A DNA stretch of 25,075 nucleotides from a virus: positions 1-25,075 of the IMG/VR virus record IMGVR_UViG_3300025120_000501. One strand, written 5' to 3'. Below are positions 6,416 to 13,734 of this stretch, in pieces. A program made the translations under genes and the position numbers. How positions within the stretch are numbered: the first letter of the stretch is position 1; every line of letters starts with the position of its first letter. The notes under the pieces are model-generated. The model saw nothing but the letters and a program-made list of their open reading frames with translations. It did not search any database and had not been told where the DNA came from.

Positions 6416-6648
6416 TAACTTTCAATATATGTAACTAAAGTATCCGCAAAAGCCGTAACTTCTGAAGCAGTTATTTCTCTGCTTCCCGCCGCTTGATCCA
6501 AACGATTGTGAACAAGCATATTAGTCGCTATTTGAACTGCGCTTAGTTTGCCCCTTCTGGATTCCAAACGAAGTTGTTCATCTGTGCGAGAATTTTCCAT
6601 TGCCGCTTGTAGTTCAAGTTCTGCTTGCTGTTCTGCTGTTAATGCCAT
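6415..6648 (-). CDS. Small helical fibre-associated protein, unknown function
   Basis: 77 residues, with ATG at 6648 and a strong AGGAGG at 6657-6662. It starts MALTAEQQAELELQAAMENS and ends EITASEVTAFADTLVTYIES; nearly all of it looks alpha-helical and amphipathic. I recall short proteins with this N-terminus and an EITAxxxxxFADxLVxY ending next to tail fibre genes in marine phages. No function is established. Position between the fibre gene and the oxygenase block suggests a fibre chaperone or minor tail component (inference). Confidence 0.75.
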   Translation of the reverse strand: MALTAEQQAELELQAAMENSRTDEQLRLESRRGKLSAVQIATNMLVHNRLDQAAGSREITASEVTAFADTLVTYIES

Positions 6649-6656
6649 GTTAGTAG

Positions 6657-6662
6657 CCTCCT
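6657..6662 (-). promoter_or_regulatory. Strong ribosome binding site AGGAGG
   Basis: A perfect AGGAGG on the minus strand, 8 bases before the ATG at 6648. It lies in a small inverted repeat (AGCC TAGGA GGCT), which could modulate access. Confidence 0.7.
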
Positions 6663-6675
6663 AGGCTTTCTTAAA

Positions 6676-7749
6676 TTAAGTGGTTAGATTTTTCATAGGT
6701 AATGTTACATACCAAGTTGTTCCACCATCGGGCGAAAAGAAAAACCATATATCGACTGCATTTGCCGTGGTTGTCCTAGAAATAGACCCACCCGGATATT
6801 TGAACGTACCGCCCGCTAAAGCTACAGTCCTAGACGGCGTACCGTCATTAGTGAGCACCAAAGTAAACGAGGTTGCTCGGTTAGCCGTGCTGTTAGGTGT
6901 AGCCAAAGTAATAGTGGCATTACCGTTCAAGGTCGCAGTAAATACGTTACCGTCGTCACAGTCAATAGTTACGGCTGTTCCAGTATTACCTAGGGCGGTC
7001 ACTCCGTCAGAGAACACACCCGAGAAAAACACACTGGAGTCCATCGAAAGCACAGTATTTGCACTAGCGTTTTGAATTCCTGTAGTAATCTTAGGAGTAG
7101 TAAGCGCGGGGCTTACGTTAAGAACTGTAGCGCCTGTACCCGTAGAAGTTGTAACTCCTGTACCGCCGTTAGCAACTGGGAGGGTTCCTGTAATTTGCGA
7201 AGTAAGGTCAACACTGCCAAGAGTGCCGCCAAGTGTAAGGTTGCCCGAGCTAGTGACTGTACCCGTCAGAGTAATTCCATTAACTGTGCCTGTGCCGCCT
7301 ACACTTGTTACCGTACCACCAGTTTCAGTGGGGTTAGCGTTAAGTACCGCAGCGCCTGCGCCTGCACCGTCTGTGACGACCATGACTTTAGAGCCGTTGG
7401 CGACGTTAACCGTAGCGCCTGAACCCTGCTTGATCGTGATGATCTGGCTGCCAGTAGTCGCGTTCTCGATTAGCCACACTTTAGATACTGTATTCGGACC
7501 GAGTGTTACTTCGCGTGTAGCTGTTAGCGACGCCGCAGAGGTGATCTTTAAGTAAAACCCACGAGTCGCATCTGTCGTAGCGTCCGGCATGGTGAAGGTT
7601 TCGTTGGCGTCAGCCGCCATTTGCTTCGTGCCGTAGCTAAAACCGTCAGTAATCAACTCAAGGTTAGTATTGGTGCTAGTCCCCCAAGTGCCACTTTCAT
7701 CGCCTGTGGCGATTTCTTTAAGCCGTAAATTGTTTACATAAGTAGCCAT
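6676..7749 (-). CDS. Tail fibre-like protein with NGGTG motif
   Basis: 357 residues rich in Thr, Ser, Gly, Asn and Val, typical of beta-structured trimeric fibres. The N-terminus YVNNLRLKEIATGDESGTWG is a recurrent start of fibre proteins in marine phages and may dock to the virion. A second segment, GTLPVANGGTGVTT (188-201), is a classic repeat motif of phage tail fibres. The end, WFFFSPDGGTTWYVTLP, would be a receptor-facing or trimer-closing domain. GGAG lies about 8 bases before ATG 7749. It is followed by a small helical protein and then the oxygenases. Exact virion position is unknown. Confidence 0.82.
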   Translation of the reverse strand: MATYVNNLRLKEIATGDESGTWGTSTNTNLELITDGFSYGTKQMAADANETFTMPDATTDATRGFYLKITSAASLTATREVTLGPNTVSKVWLIENATTGSQIITIKQGSGATVNVANGSKVMVVTDGAGAGAAVLNANPTETGGTVTSVGGTGTVNGITLTGTVTSSGNLTLGGTLGSVDLTSQITGTLPVANGGTGVTTSTGTGATVLNVSPALTTPKITTGIQNASANTVLSMDSSVFFSGVFSDGVTALGNTGTAVTIDCDDGNVFTATLNGNATITLATPNSTANRATSFTLVLTNDGTPSRTVALAGGTFKYPGGSISRTTTANAVDIWFFFSPDGGTTWYVTLPMKNLTT

Positions 7750-7766
7750 TTAATTATCTCCAGTCC

Positions 7767-7979
7767 TTAACTTAAGGTGCTGCCACCGGCAGCAGGGACG
7801 CTTGTCGCGTAAATCGTTGTATTCTGACGCAAGTTTAGTGCTTCGCCGCAATCCGAGCAAGTATCGGCGGTTAATTCAGCCTCGTTCACATCATACCCGC
7901 AGTTGCCACATAACACTTCAATTTCATGCTTCGGGTCTATTGCGCTCCCCAAGTTTTTGGCTTCGTTTACTGTTTTCAT
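7767..7979 (-). CDS. Small zinc-ribbon protein
   Basis: 70 residues from ATG 7979, chosen for the TAGGAA site just upstream; the alternative at 8009 uses TTG and overlaps the upstream gene by 22 bp. Two CxxC pairs, C24-G-N-C27 and C41-S-D-C44, form a textbook zinc ribbon (CGNCGYD...CSDCGEAL). The C-terminal ~20 residues (NTTIYATSVPAAGGSTLS) look flexible. The role is unknown. Small zinc-ribbon proteins near phage tail genes may be minor structural or assembly factors. Confidence 0.75.
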   Translation of the reverse strand: MKTVNEAKNLGSAIDPKHEIEVLCGNCGYDVNEAELTADTCSDCGEALNLRQNTTIYATSVPAAGGSTLS

Positions 7980-7987
7980 GTGTTTTC

Positions 7988-8860
7988 CTACGCTGCAATT
8001 TTTTTCCAAGTAGTCCCCGGATCGGGAACTATTCTACTCCAAACCAGTACATTCCCGACTTCACCCGTGGCCTGTACACCAATGGGATTAACTACGGCAG
8101 CGGCTGTCTCGGTTGTCTCGCCTAGAGCTGTAGTACCCTGAACTCCCGTAACAGGGACATCAAGAACTAGCTCTACTGTTACGCTACCTAGTGCAGACGT
8201 TGCTTGCAGTCCGGTTTCCGTGACTATTGCGTCTGCTGTGACGCTTACCGTGCCTAGAGCGGTAGTGCCTACAACGCCCGTAGCATTAACAATTGCGTCA
8301 CTTTGCACCCCGGCAGTGCCTAGAGCGGTAGTGCCTACAACGCCCGTTACAGCTACTATAGCGGCGGCTTCTATCTCTACCGTCCCAATTTCTCCGGTAG
8401 CGGCATTACCAAGAGCGCTTATCGCTCCATCGCCGTTAACTGCAATATTGCCAAGAGCTGTTGTGCCCACGACCCCAGTTACGGTGGCCGAAGTACCTTC
8501 TTGGACTGTAACCGAGCCTACTTCACCTGTGGCCTGCAAGCCTAAGGACTGACCCCAAGAACCTTGCCCCCAAGAACCGCGACCCCAACCACCCAACAGA
8601 ACTTCCACATCGAACCTAAGCGTACCTAGTTCACCTGTGGCGCTAAGCCCTGTAACCGAAACGCTTTGGTTAATCGTAACGGAAGTAGAGCCTAGTCCCG
8701 CAGTGCCTGATACACCACTAACACTTACAACTGCACTTGCAGCCACCGTTACCGAACCTACTGCTCCCGTAGCAGACGGAACGACAGGACTTTCATCCCA
8801 CCCATCTGTTCCCCAAGTGCTGTAGCCCCATCCGGTGATGGGGACGATAACATCAGCCAT
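7988..8860 (-). CDS. WG-motif and 22-residue-repeat tail/structural protein
   Basis: 290 residues. Residues 10-25 (GWGYSTWGTDGWDE) and a central GGWGRGSWGQGSWGQ are tryptophan-glycine motifs common in marine phage structural proteins. The rest is a series of about ten degenerate 22-residue repeats of the form TGVVGTTALGTVSVTADAIV, predicted to be beta strands. Two DNA units share an exact 31 bp match (8251-8281 and 8317-8347, offset 66 bp). AAGG precedes ATG 8860. Likely a fibre or decoration protein that varies by repeat number, inferred from composition and position between a minor structural protein and the fibre gene. Confidence 0.75.
   Translation of the reverse strand: MADVIVPITGWGYSTWGTDGWDESPVVPSATGAVGSVTVAASAVVSVSGVSGTAGLGSTSVTINQSVSVTGLSATGELGTLRFDVEVLLGGWGRGSWGQGSWGQSLGLQATGEVGSVTVQEGTSATVTGVVGTTALGNIAVNGDGAISALGNAATGEIGTVEIEAAAIVAVTGVVGTTALGTAGVQSDAIVNATGVVGTTALGTVSVTADAIVTETGLQATSALGSVTVELVLDVPVTGVQGTTALGETTETAAAVVNPIGVQATGEVGNVLVWSRIVPDPGTTWKKIAA
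8060..8810. repeat. 66 bp coding repeat array
   Basis: Degenerate repeat units of about 66 bp (22 codons) fill the WG-repeat gene, interrupted by the WG segment near 8530-8610. The best-conserved pair is an exact 31-mer at 8251-8281 and 8317-8347. Related copies are seen near 8119-8150 and 8450-8482. The reading frame is kept throughout. Confidence 0.75.
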
Positions 8861-8869
8861 CTAAGTACC

Positions 8870-9304
8870 TTAAGCGATACGTATGATCGCGTTGCTCGCA
8901 TCAGCAGCAGGGAAGACAATAGTAAAGTCGCCCGCAGTAGAGGTCTTATCCGAACCGAAATCCAGAACTGCGACAGCAGGGTTAGTGCCGCCGTTCGCTA
9001 AGTAGATCAAAGCGCCACGAGCAGTAATAGTTGCCGTAGAAAACGTCAAGTCAGCAAAGTCCAAGAACGCTGTAGTGCCAGTTGAAGCAGGGTTTGCTGA
9101 GATAGTCAGCGTGCCGCCGCCCGCACTGTAGCCTGTGCCTGAAACTTCGTTAGTTGCGCTGTATGCAGTAGTGGTTGCACCTAGCGTAGCTGAAGACGTA
9201 TACAGCGCCAGTTTAAAGACCTGTGATGTGCCTGAAGCAAAGTCAAAGTCTCCACCAAGGATTTGAACTTTAAACGATGTAGCCATAGCTTGTGAAATAG
9301 CCAT
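8870..9304 (-). CDS. Conserved phage structural protein (beta-rich)
   Basis: 144 residues. It carries the series FKLALYTSSATLGATTTAYS, NEVSGTGYSAGGGTL, FLDFADLTFSTATITARGAL and VAVLDFGSDKTSTAGDFT, a pattern I recognise from a very widespread phage structural protein found beside tail genes. It is beta-rich with no charged helices. GAGG lies about 8 bases before ATG 9304. No precise function is assigned; a virion component near the tail tip or fibre base is likely. Confidence 0.82.
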   Translation of the reverse strand: MAISQAMATSFKVQILGGDFDFASGTSQVFKLALYTSSATLGATTTAYSATNEVSGTGYSAGGGTLTISANPASTGTTAFLDFADLTFSTATITARGALIYLANGGTNPAVAVLDFGSDKTSTAGDFTIVFPAADASNAIIRIA

Positions 9305-9324
9305 TTGTGTTTCCTCTTAGAATA

Positions 9325-9981
9325 TTATGGGCCGGGTGATTCCGATTTAATTGGCAATCTAATCATGCCATCTCTAAATTCATCACGACGACGGCGACCC
9401 TGCTGCTCGATGCCGAGACCTTGTATTGCCTGCTTATAGCTGTCTTCAAAATATTTCAGCATTTCGAGCGGACCTTTGGTGTAACTGTATGCCTGAATAA
9501 GGCACGCATATAAAAGCGCTTCGGGGGCGTCAGTGCTTACCCACGTTGTCGTATTTGTAGATGACAACTGTTGCGGCTTATATATGTATCCTAACTGAAC
9601 TTCGTAGTTAGCGTCTGGTGTAGGCGCTATATAAAACGTGTTTTGGTCCCATACTGAATAATATTTTGGGGTCCCAGTTTGGGAGTAATTAGGCCAATAC
9701 TCTTTCATAAAAGAGGTGTCCCTAAACTCCAGAAAAGTTTGATTTCCACTTAACGTCGCCATAATGTAGCGGTGAGTAAGTATATCGCTTGGTGCAACTA
9801 CAAAACGATTACCTTGAGTCATATTTGCAGTGGCTTCAATTTTAAAAACATCAAGATCAATGTCCCTAAGAATTCTGTTCTCAGCCATTGTTATGAAGGT
9901 ATCTATAACCGAATTGGGGAACACATTAGCGTCCACCTCGGTGTAATTACGAATGTTTGTTACTAACTCATCATAGGTCAT
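9325..9981 (-). CDS. SU10-type adaptor (head-tail connector) protein
   Basis: 218 residues beginning MTYDELVTNIRNYTEV, followed by FITMAENRILRDIDLDVFK and a DILTHRYIMATLSGN region, then YYSVWDQNTFYIAPTPDANY and YKPQQLSSTNTTTW. This matches the adaptor family named from phage SU10, functionally like T7 gp11 or the P22 gp4 ring, which joins the portal to the tail nozzle. The end is Arg-rich (QQGRRRRDEFRDG), perhaps for DNA or portal contacts. ATG 9981 overlaps the upstream TGA (ATGA). Together with the other adaptor at 10984-10319 it suggests a short-tailed virion. Confidence 0.82.
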   Translation of the reverse strand: MTYDELVTNIRNYTEVDANVFPNSVIDTFITMAENRILRDIDLDVFKIEATANMTQGNRFVVAPSDILTHRYIMATLSGNQTFLEFRDTSFMKEYWPNYSQTGTPKYYSVWDQNTFYIAPTPDANYEVQLGYIYKPQQLSSTNTTTWVSTDAPEALLYACLIQAYSYTKGPLEMLKYFEDSYKQAIQGLGIEQQGRRRRDEFRDGMIRLPIKSESPGP

Positions 9982-10316
9982 GTAATTACCACCGTGACTG
10001 CTCCAAGTGTACCTACGCCTTCAACTGCAATCGCAGCGGGGGCAGGTTGCATAGAACTCGGCACTGTCTCAAAAGGCGTATCGCCACCCGCGTTATTTAC
10101 AAAAACGCTCAACGGCTCTGTTCTATCTGGGCGAGGATTCTCAAGTGCAATCGCATCGCCCCTGTACTTTAACGGGTCTAACTGCGGCTCTTTCGGCTCG
10201 TAATCCTCAGGGCACACCATAAAGCCCTTCCAATTTTTTTTCAGGGTCTGATAAGGATATCGCTGCCCGCAATAATCACAAAGGCCATAAGAATATTTAC
10301 CCGTTGCCTGACTCAT
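9978..10316 (-). CDS. Small phage protein with partial zinc-finger motif
   Basis: 112 residues. The start has C13-D-Y-C16 and a third Cys at 35 in FMVCPEDYEPKEP; a fourth Cys is absent, so the zinc site is incomplete or uses another ligand. The next segment, LDPLKYRGDAIALENPRPDR, is familiar from short proteins located between adaptor genes of marine phages. The C-terminal ~30 residues (AIAVEGVGTLGAVTVVIT) look beta-like. The gene is 2 bp from the upstream stop and overlaps the downstream adaptor by 4 bp, so a connector or tail assembly role is plausible but not proven. Confidence 0.75.
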   Translation of the reverse strand: MSQATGKYSYGLCDYCGQRYPYQTLKKNWKGFMVCPEDYEPKEPQLDPLKYRGDAIALENPRPDRTEPLSVFVNNAGGDTPFETVPSSMQPAPAAIAVEGVGTLGAVTVVIT

Positions 10317-10318
10317 TT

Positions 10319-10984
10319 TTAAAAGCCTACGTCAGGCAGTATATAAGTACTGGCTGTGTCCCTGTCTTCCTGTGCCGCTCGATCAAAATCCTGCTCGTAC
10401 ATTTGCTGCAATGCTCCAGTTCTATCCGGCGCATACTTTAAAGACAACATATAGGCTAAACCCGATGCTAAACAAGGGAGAAACCTGAAATTTACGTCGG
10501 TAGTGTTAGTGTAATCTCCGGCGTCTTCCATGCGACGTATGCGGTAATAAACCAATGTATAGGCCTTGTCGGCAGCAGGGTACAGGTAGGCTTTCGGCGC
10601 ACTTGTGCGCTCGACGTATATCTGAGACGGCCTTGCCTGTGTAAGCTTATCCGGCACGTTAAGGTATTCTTGGCGTCCAATACGCTCTATGTTTATATCC
10701 TGTTGTTGACCGTTGGTGGTTTGACGAATAACAGCAGTCAACACGTTTACCGTGTCTGTGGGCAGGTCAACCACAGAATCCCCTTGGACCAGTGCTTTAG
10801 TAGCTTGCTCAATGGTCCAAAGGTTTAAGCCTCTGTTTGCCCAGTCCAAAAACAACAAATTTAAGGACCGACGAGCCGAGTTTAGCTGATAGCCTGCAGT
10901 CATCTGCATGCCACAACGCTCGAACGCCTCTTCTACGAGGTCGTCAATCGATAAATTAAAGTCTGTTGTTCCTGAAGTAGCCAT
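10319..10984 (-). CDS. Head-tail connector (P22 gp4/T7 gp11-like adaptor)
   Basis: 221 residues. FNLSIDDLVEEAFERCGMQ, then LNLLFLDWANRGLNLWTIEQ and a VVDLPTDTVNVLTAVIR segment form the pattern of podoviral adaptor proteins that attach below the portal. Further on, YPAADKAYTLVYYRIRRMED and FLPCLASGLAYMLSLKYAPD continue the family pattern. The ATG at 10984 shares its A with the stop of the EF-hand-like gene (TAATG). It is distinct in sequence from the second adaptor at 9981-9325, so the phage probably builds a two-layer connector. Confidence 0.82.
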   Translation of the reverse strand: MATSGTTDFNLSIDDLVEEAFERCGMQMTAGYQLNSARRSLNLLFLDWANRGLNLWTIEQATKALVQGDSVVDLPTDTVNVLTAVIRQTTNGQQQDINIERIGRQEYLNVPDKLTQARPSQIYVERTSAPKAYLYPAADKAYTLVYYRIRRMEDAGDYTNTTDVNFRFLPCLASGLAYMLSLKYAPDRTGALQQMYEQDFDRAAQEDRDTASTYILPDVGF

Positions 10985-11229
10985 TACTTATACATCATCC
11001 CGCCGCGCATTTTCTTTTTGACACCACGGCCCATAAGAACGTCAGCTTGAGTCACTTTGCCGTCTTTGTTCATGTCAGGGAAGCTTTTCTTACTGTTTGC
11101 CATGCCCCCTTTGTTCATCATGACGGGGTCGCCCACCTTACGGCTAGGCTTAGATTCAACTTTATTTCTAGGACCTGTTCCTACGCATCCTCCGCCTCTG
11201 GTAGCGGCACCCATTCCACGTCCGGCCAT
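10984..11229 (-). CDS. Small basic protein with EF-hand/dockerin-like calcium loop
   Basis: 81 residues, rich in Gly, Lys and Met. Residues 52-63 read DMNKDGKVTQAD, a near-perfect 12-residue EF-hand or dockerin-type loop (D, N, D, G, V and D at expected positions), preceded by SFP and followed by VLMGRG. The N-terminal half is Gly-rich and the end is KKKMRGGMMYK. It lies one base after the preceding stop and overlaps the adaptor start. Ca2+ binding is inferred from the motif. Similar loops with a GDGKVTQAD core occur in small proteins of marine phage structural modules. Confidence 0.72.
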   Translation of the reverse strand: MAGRGMGAATRGGGCVGTGPRNKVESKPSRKVGDPVMMNKGGMANSKKSFPDMNKDGKVTQADVLMGRGVKKKMRGGMMYK

Positions 11230-11230
11230 G

Positions 11231-11488
11231 TTACTTACCTCGTTTGGTTGTACGGCCCTTATGAGCCGAATTTTTCATAATCGTGCCATCAGGCATGCGG
11301 TGTAAGCCCTTCTTGACTATTCCCCCATCCTTCTTGGCTACGGGCTTGGCAGTTTTAGCGGCTTGCTTAAAAGCGCCTGCAGTAGGTGCCCCTTTACTGC
11401 CGACCTTCCGCATTTTCTCGCCTGAACCCGCTGCAATACGCGCTTTTTTGGCCGCGATATTCGCATATAAACCTTTTTTAGCTACCAT
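11231..11488 (-). CDS. Small Lys-rich basic phage protein
   Basis: 85 residues, mostly Lys, Ala and Gly. It opens MVAKKGLYANIAAKKARIAAGSGEKMRK and continues KGAPTAGAFKQAAKTAK, a recurrent N-terminus of small basic phage proteins. The end is HKGRTTKRGK. The charge suggests nucleic acid or capsid binding, perhaps a packaged DNA-associated protein, but this is inference. ATG 11488 overlaps the stop of the preceding gene by 7 bp. Confidence 0.75.
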   Translation of the reverse strand: MVAKKGLYANIAAKKARIAAGSGEKMRKVGSKGAPTAGAFKQAAKTAKPVAKKDGGIVKKGLHRMPDGTIMKNSAHKGRTTKRGK

Positions 11489-11766
11489 TTTTTACAGCTC
11501 CAGTATCGTGCCGAAAATTTATCTTTTGCAGTGTCGCAGTTGTGGCGCGCTCTAAAACTAGCTCGCCGCTCTGGTATAGATTTTTTGATCGTCATATTCG
11601 GATCGCCAAACCTAACCAGTTTTACGTCGTCGCCTTTCTTGGCTAAGACAGCGAACTTCTTGCTGCCTCCTGAGGTTCTTTTAGGCTTGTTATAACCTGA
11701 AAAAGTCTCGCCTCGATAAGCTACACGCCCAGAGGGCGTGCGTTTAACTGACTTCGTAGAGGCCAT
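11482..11766 (-). CDS. Conserved basic phage protein with RARHNC...ARYWSCK motif
   Basis: 94 residues. The C-terminal half has VRFGDPNMTIKKSIPERRAS, FRARHNCDTAKDKFSARYW and SCKKW. I recognise this Cys/His/Trp-containing signature from small proteins in many phage structural modules. Two Cys and one His (HNC...SC) could bind metal. The first 40 residues are basic and look disordered. The ATG at 11766 shares its A with the upstream TAA. No function is established; a minor capsid or DNA-binding role is possible. Confidence 0.78.
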   Translation of the reverse strand: MASTKSVKRTPSGRVAYRGETFSGYNKPKRTSGGSKKFAVLAKKGDDVKLVRFGDPNMTIKKSIPERRASFRARHNCDTAKDKFSARYWSCKKW

Positions 11767-12086
11767 TAGGCCGCCACTCCGCCCGCGTATACCAAAGTCA
11801 CACTGGTTATCTGGACATCGGTTGCGTCAATAAAAGCACCTGAATCGAACAAGGCTCCGCCGTCTGGGATATCTATCTCATACTGTCCGGCCGCTGCAGG
11901 GGTATGAATAGTGATCAAAGACGTAGCCGAGTCTGCTGCACCGTTTCTAATTTCAAAAGAAGAAGCAGTAGCAGTACAGGTGTAATAAATGCCATATAGA
12001 CGAGTTCGACCAGATACGGCCGCCACACTGATAGCGTTTCCACCCACAGGTATTTTGGTTACTAGCTCAATATTGCTTGCGCTCAT
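11766..12086 (-). CDS. Small beta-rich structural protein
   Basis: 106 residues with SGRTRLYGIYYTCTATASSF and FEIRNGAADSATSLITIHTP, then a YEIDIPDGGALFDSGAFIDA strand-loop region. This resembles small decoration-type proteins that follow the capsid gene in marine phages. No hydrophobic helix or signal is seen. AGGGG precedes ATG 12086. A virion surface role is inferred from composition and position. Confidence 0.7.
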   Translation of the reverse strand: MSASNIELVTKIPVGGNAISVAAVSGRTRLYGIYYTCTATASSFEIRNGAADSATSLITIHTPAAAGQYEIDIPDGGALFDSGAFIDATDVQITSVTLVYAGGVAA

Positions 12087-12111
12087 AAGTTACCCCTATT
12101 AAATGAGAAAC

Positions 12112-12564
12112 TTAGGATAGGTTGTTGTTTTGGAGATACATAACAGTAACCGTTCCGGCGCCCGTGCCATCACCACTAGCCCCTGTGAAATCCGCAAGAA
12201 CTTCTAGGTCAGTAGTGCCAACATTAGTGGCTTCTGTGTCCAATGTGCCGTGAGTTGTACCCAAAGCTTTGACATTTACCACGTCCAGAAAAGCATTGGC
12301 ATCTGCGGCGGTACCTACCGATACAGTAGCCGCACCCGAGTCAGTATTAGCAGTGGTGACGTTTAAGATAACGTCAATTATTTGAGAGTTTGCAGGGACT
12401 ATGGCAACTCTTTGGTTTAAAGCACTGGCGCCTGTAATATCTACGATAATAGACTGAGCCATTGTTACAAAACCAGTATTGGCGACGTTTGTGCCAACTG
12501 TAGTGCCTATAGTGTCTTTGATAGTTCCGGCTTTAATAGGGCCTGAAAAAGTAGTTGTAGCCAT
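12112..12564 (-). CDS. Structural protein, first gene after the terminators
   Basis: 150 residues beginning MATTTFSGPIKAGTIKDTIG, then VTMAQSIIVDITGASALNQRV, ending with an acidic and Gly-rich TVTVMYLQNNNLS. I recall this N-terminal motif (TTFSGPxKAGT) in phage structural proteins just downstream of the major capsid gene. Beta-rich with no Cys. It is the first gene after the two terminators and candidate promoter, so it may begin a separate transcript. Likely decoration or head-fibre component, not proven. Confidence 0.72.
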   Translation of the reverse strand: MATTTFSGPIKAGTIKDTIGTTVGTNVANTGFVTMAQSIIVDITGASALNQRVAIVPANSQIIDVILNVTTANTDSGAATVSVGTAADANAFLDVVNVKALGTTHGTLDTEATNVGTTDLEVLADFTGASGDGTGAGTVTVMYLQNNNLS

Positions 12565-12659
12565 TAGGAGAACCTCACATGCGAGTTAATTTGGGGTGCA
12601 TCTGTCTGCATGTCGTCAGCCGGAACTGTCAGATACACCGAATGAGTCCGGTATACTGG

Positions 12660-12690
12660 ATTATATAACACTTATTTGCGTAACGCACAA
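12660..12690 (-). promoter_or_regulatory. Candidate sigma70-like promoter for the connector module
   Basis: On the minus strand, TTGTGC (12685-12690) is followed 17-19 bases later by TATATAAT (-10 core TATAAT at 12660-12665). It lies just after the second terminator and directs transcription toward the 12564 gene. The -35 is weak and overlaps the terminator's T-rich tail. Confidence 0.45.
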
Positions 12691-12692
12691 AT

Positions 12693-12720
12693 AAAAAAGG
12701 CCCGTCTGTGGGGACGGGCC
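12693..12720 (-). terminator. Rho-independent terminator 2
   Basis: On the minus strand an 8 bp GC-rich stem (GGCCCGTC / GACGGGCC, loop of 6) is followed immediately by TTTTTTATTTG. There is no T run on the other side of the stem in the plus direction, so it acts leftward. Confidence 0.88.
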
Positions 12721-12771
12721 AACTTCTCAAGGGATACTGCAATTTAAATCTAACACTAAATCCGAAACAAA

Positions 12772-12797
12772 AGAAAGGGGGCCGAAGCCCCCTTTCT
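12772..12797 (-). terminator. Rho-independent terminator 1, with UUCG loop, after the capsid gene
   Basis: An 11 bp perfect stem (AGAAAGGGGGC / GCCCCCTTTCT) with a TTCG tetraloop, then TTTGTTTC on the minus strand. It begins 17 bases after the major capsid stop. The UUCG loop is unusually stable. Confidence 0.9.
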
Positions 12798-12813
12798 AGT
12801 TCCTACCACTCCG

Positions 12814-13722
12814 TTATGGAGTGCCCGGCGATCCGAAGATGCCACGTGGGTCGCTGAAGCCAAAGCTGTAGCGCTCACGAGCCTTGTAACGAACATTGCC
12901 GGTGTCGAAGTCGCCTTCAAAACCAGTTTTGATCCCTACACGGTTAAACATCTTCATGCCGTTAGGCGCGTCAGTCATGATAAAGAACGCATCAGGGTCT
13001 GTGAGGTAATGGTTTACCTTGTAGCCCTGTGGAACCATACCCATGTTACGCACGGCGTTGATGTCGTTATCAGCAGTGCCGACACGAAGAGTAGACTTCA
13101 TGATGCGGTCTGCTGTGAACTGAAGCTCCTTAGGGATAATCAGCTTAGTACCTTGAACAGCAATCTTCAGGCCGCGCTCGTCAGTGAACGCTGCGATGTC
13201 GATAAGAGCCTGCTCAAGAGAAGCCTCGCTAAGGTCTGCCGCAACAGCCAACTCGTTTGCAAGATCAGGTCCACCTAAAGTGGGGTGATCTGTCGCACAG
13301 AGAGGCTTGCCGTCACCGCCAATAGAGGTAGTGAAAGCGTTGTTGAGGATAGAAGCAGCTTTAATCTGCTTTGTTGTCGCCATTGAACGAGCGAGCGCCT
13401 TTGTGTAACGAGCCGATAGTCGGTCGTACAGGTTGTCTTCCACTGCCTCTTCAGTCAGTGAGAAGGCCAAAGCCACTGTTTCGTGAGTGTAGCGAGCAGT
13501 GTAAACCTCTTGGGCTTGATCGAATGCAACACCCGAACCCTCTGATTTAACTGGCGCTTCGCCAAACCCGGATAACATCACCTCCTCTTCAAAGGCTCGG
13601 TCCGAAGACTCTGTCTCGTAGATTTCAGTATGCTCGTTGTCGTAAGAACTATATTCGAGGCCAAACAAAGCGTTTAGACCCGGCTCTAGCTCTTTTACTA
13701 GTTGTGAACGTGATATAGCCAT
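12814..13722 (-). CDS. Major capsid protein
   Basis: 302 residues. An ATG at 13722 follows AGGAGA. The middle contains LCATDHPTLGG (141-151), a signature of phage Mu gpT-like major head subunits, followed by LEQALIDIAAFTDERGLKIA and KLIIPKELQFTADRIM, typical of HK97-fold major capsid proteins. The order co-chaperonin, scaffold, decoration, capsid upstream agrees. The N-terminal ~70 residues are acidic, but no protease is visible, so whether they are cleaved is unknown. A strong terminator follows directly, consistent with a high-level transcript ending here. Confidence 0.9.
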   Translation of the reverse strand: MAISRSQLVKELEPGLNALFGLEYSSYDNEHTEIYETESSDRAFEEEVMLSGFGEAPVKSEGSGVAFDQAQEVYTARYTHETVALAFSLTEEAVEDNLYDRLSARYTKALARSMATTKQIKAASILNNAFTTSIGGDGKPLCATDHPTLGGPDLANELAVAADLSEASLEQALIDIAAFTDERGLKIAVQGTKLIIPKELQFTADRIMKSTLRVGTADNDINAVRNMGMVPQGYKVNHYLTDPDAFFIMTDAPNGMKMFNRVGIKTGFEGDFDTGNVRYKARERYSFGFSDPRGIFGSPGTP

Positions 13723-13734
13723 GACCTAAGTCTC

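Larger units (their letters stand above)
12565..12813. other. Intergenic regulatory gap between capsid and connector modules
   Basis: The only gap above 60 bp in the window. It holds two leftward rho-independent terminators (12772-12797 and 12693-12720), then a candidate promoter (12660-12690), then about 90 bp of leader before ATG 12564. An imperfect inverted repeat around TTTGCGTAACGCACAAA overlaps the promoter's -35 region and could be an operator. No ORF or tRNA was seen in it. Confidence 0.7.

Noticed and set aside
7980-8009. Longer N-terminus for the zinc-ribbon protein, from a TTG at 8009
   Set aside because: It would overlap the upstream gene by 22 bp, while ATG 7979 has a good ribosome binding site.
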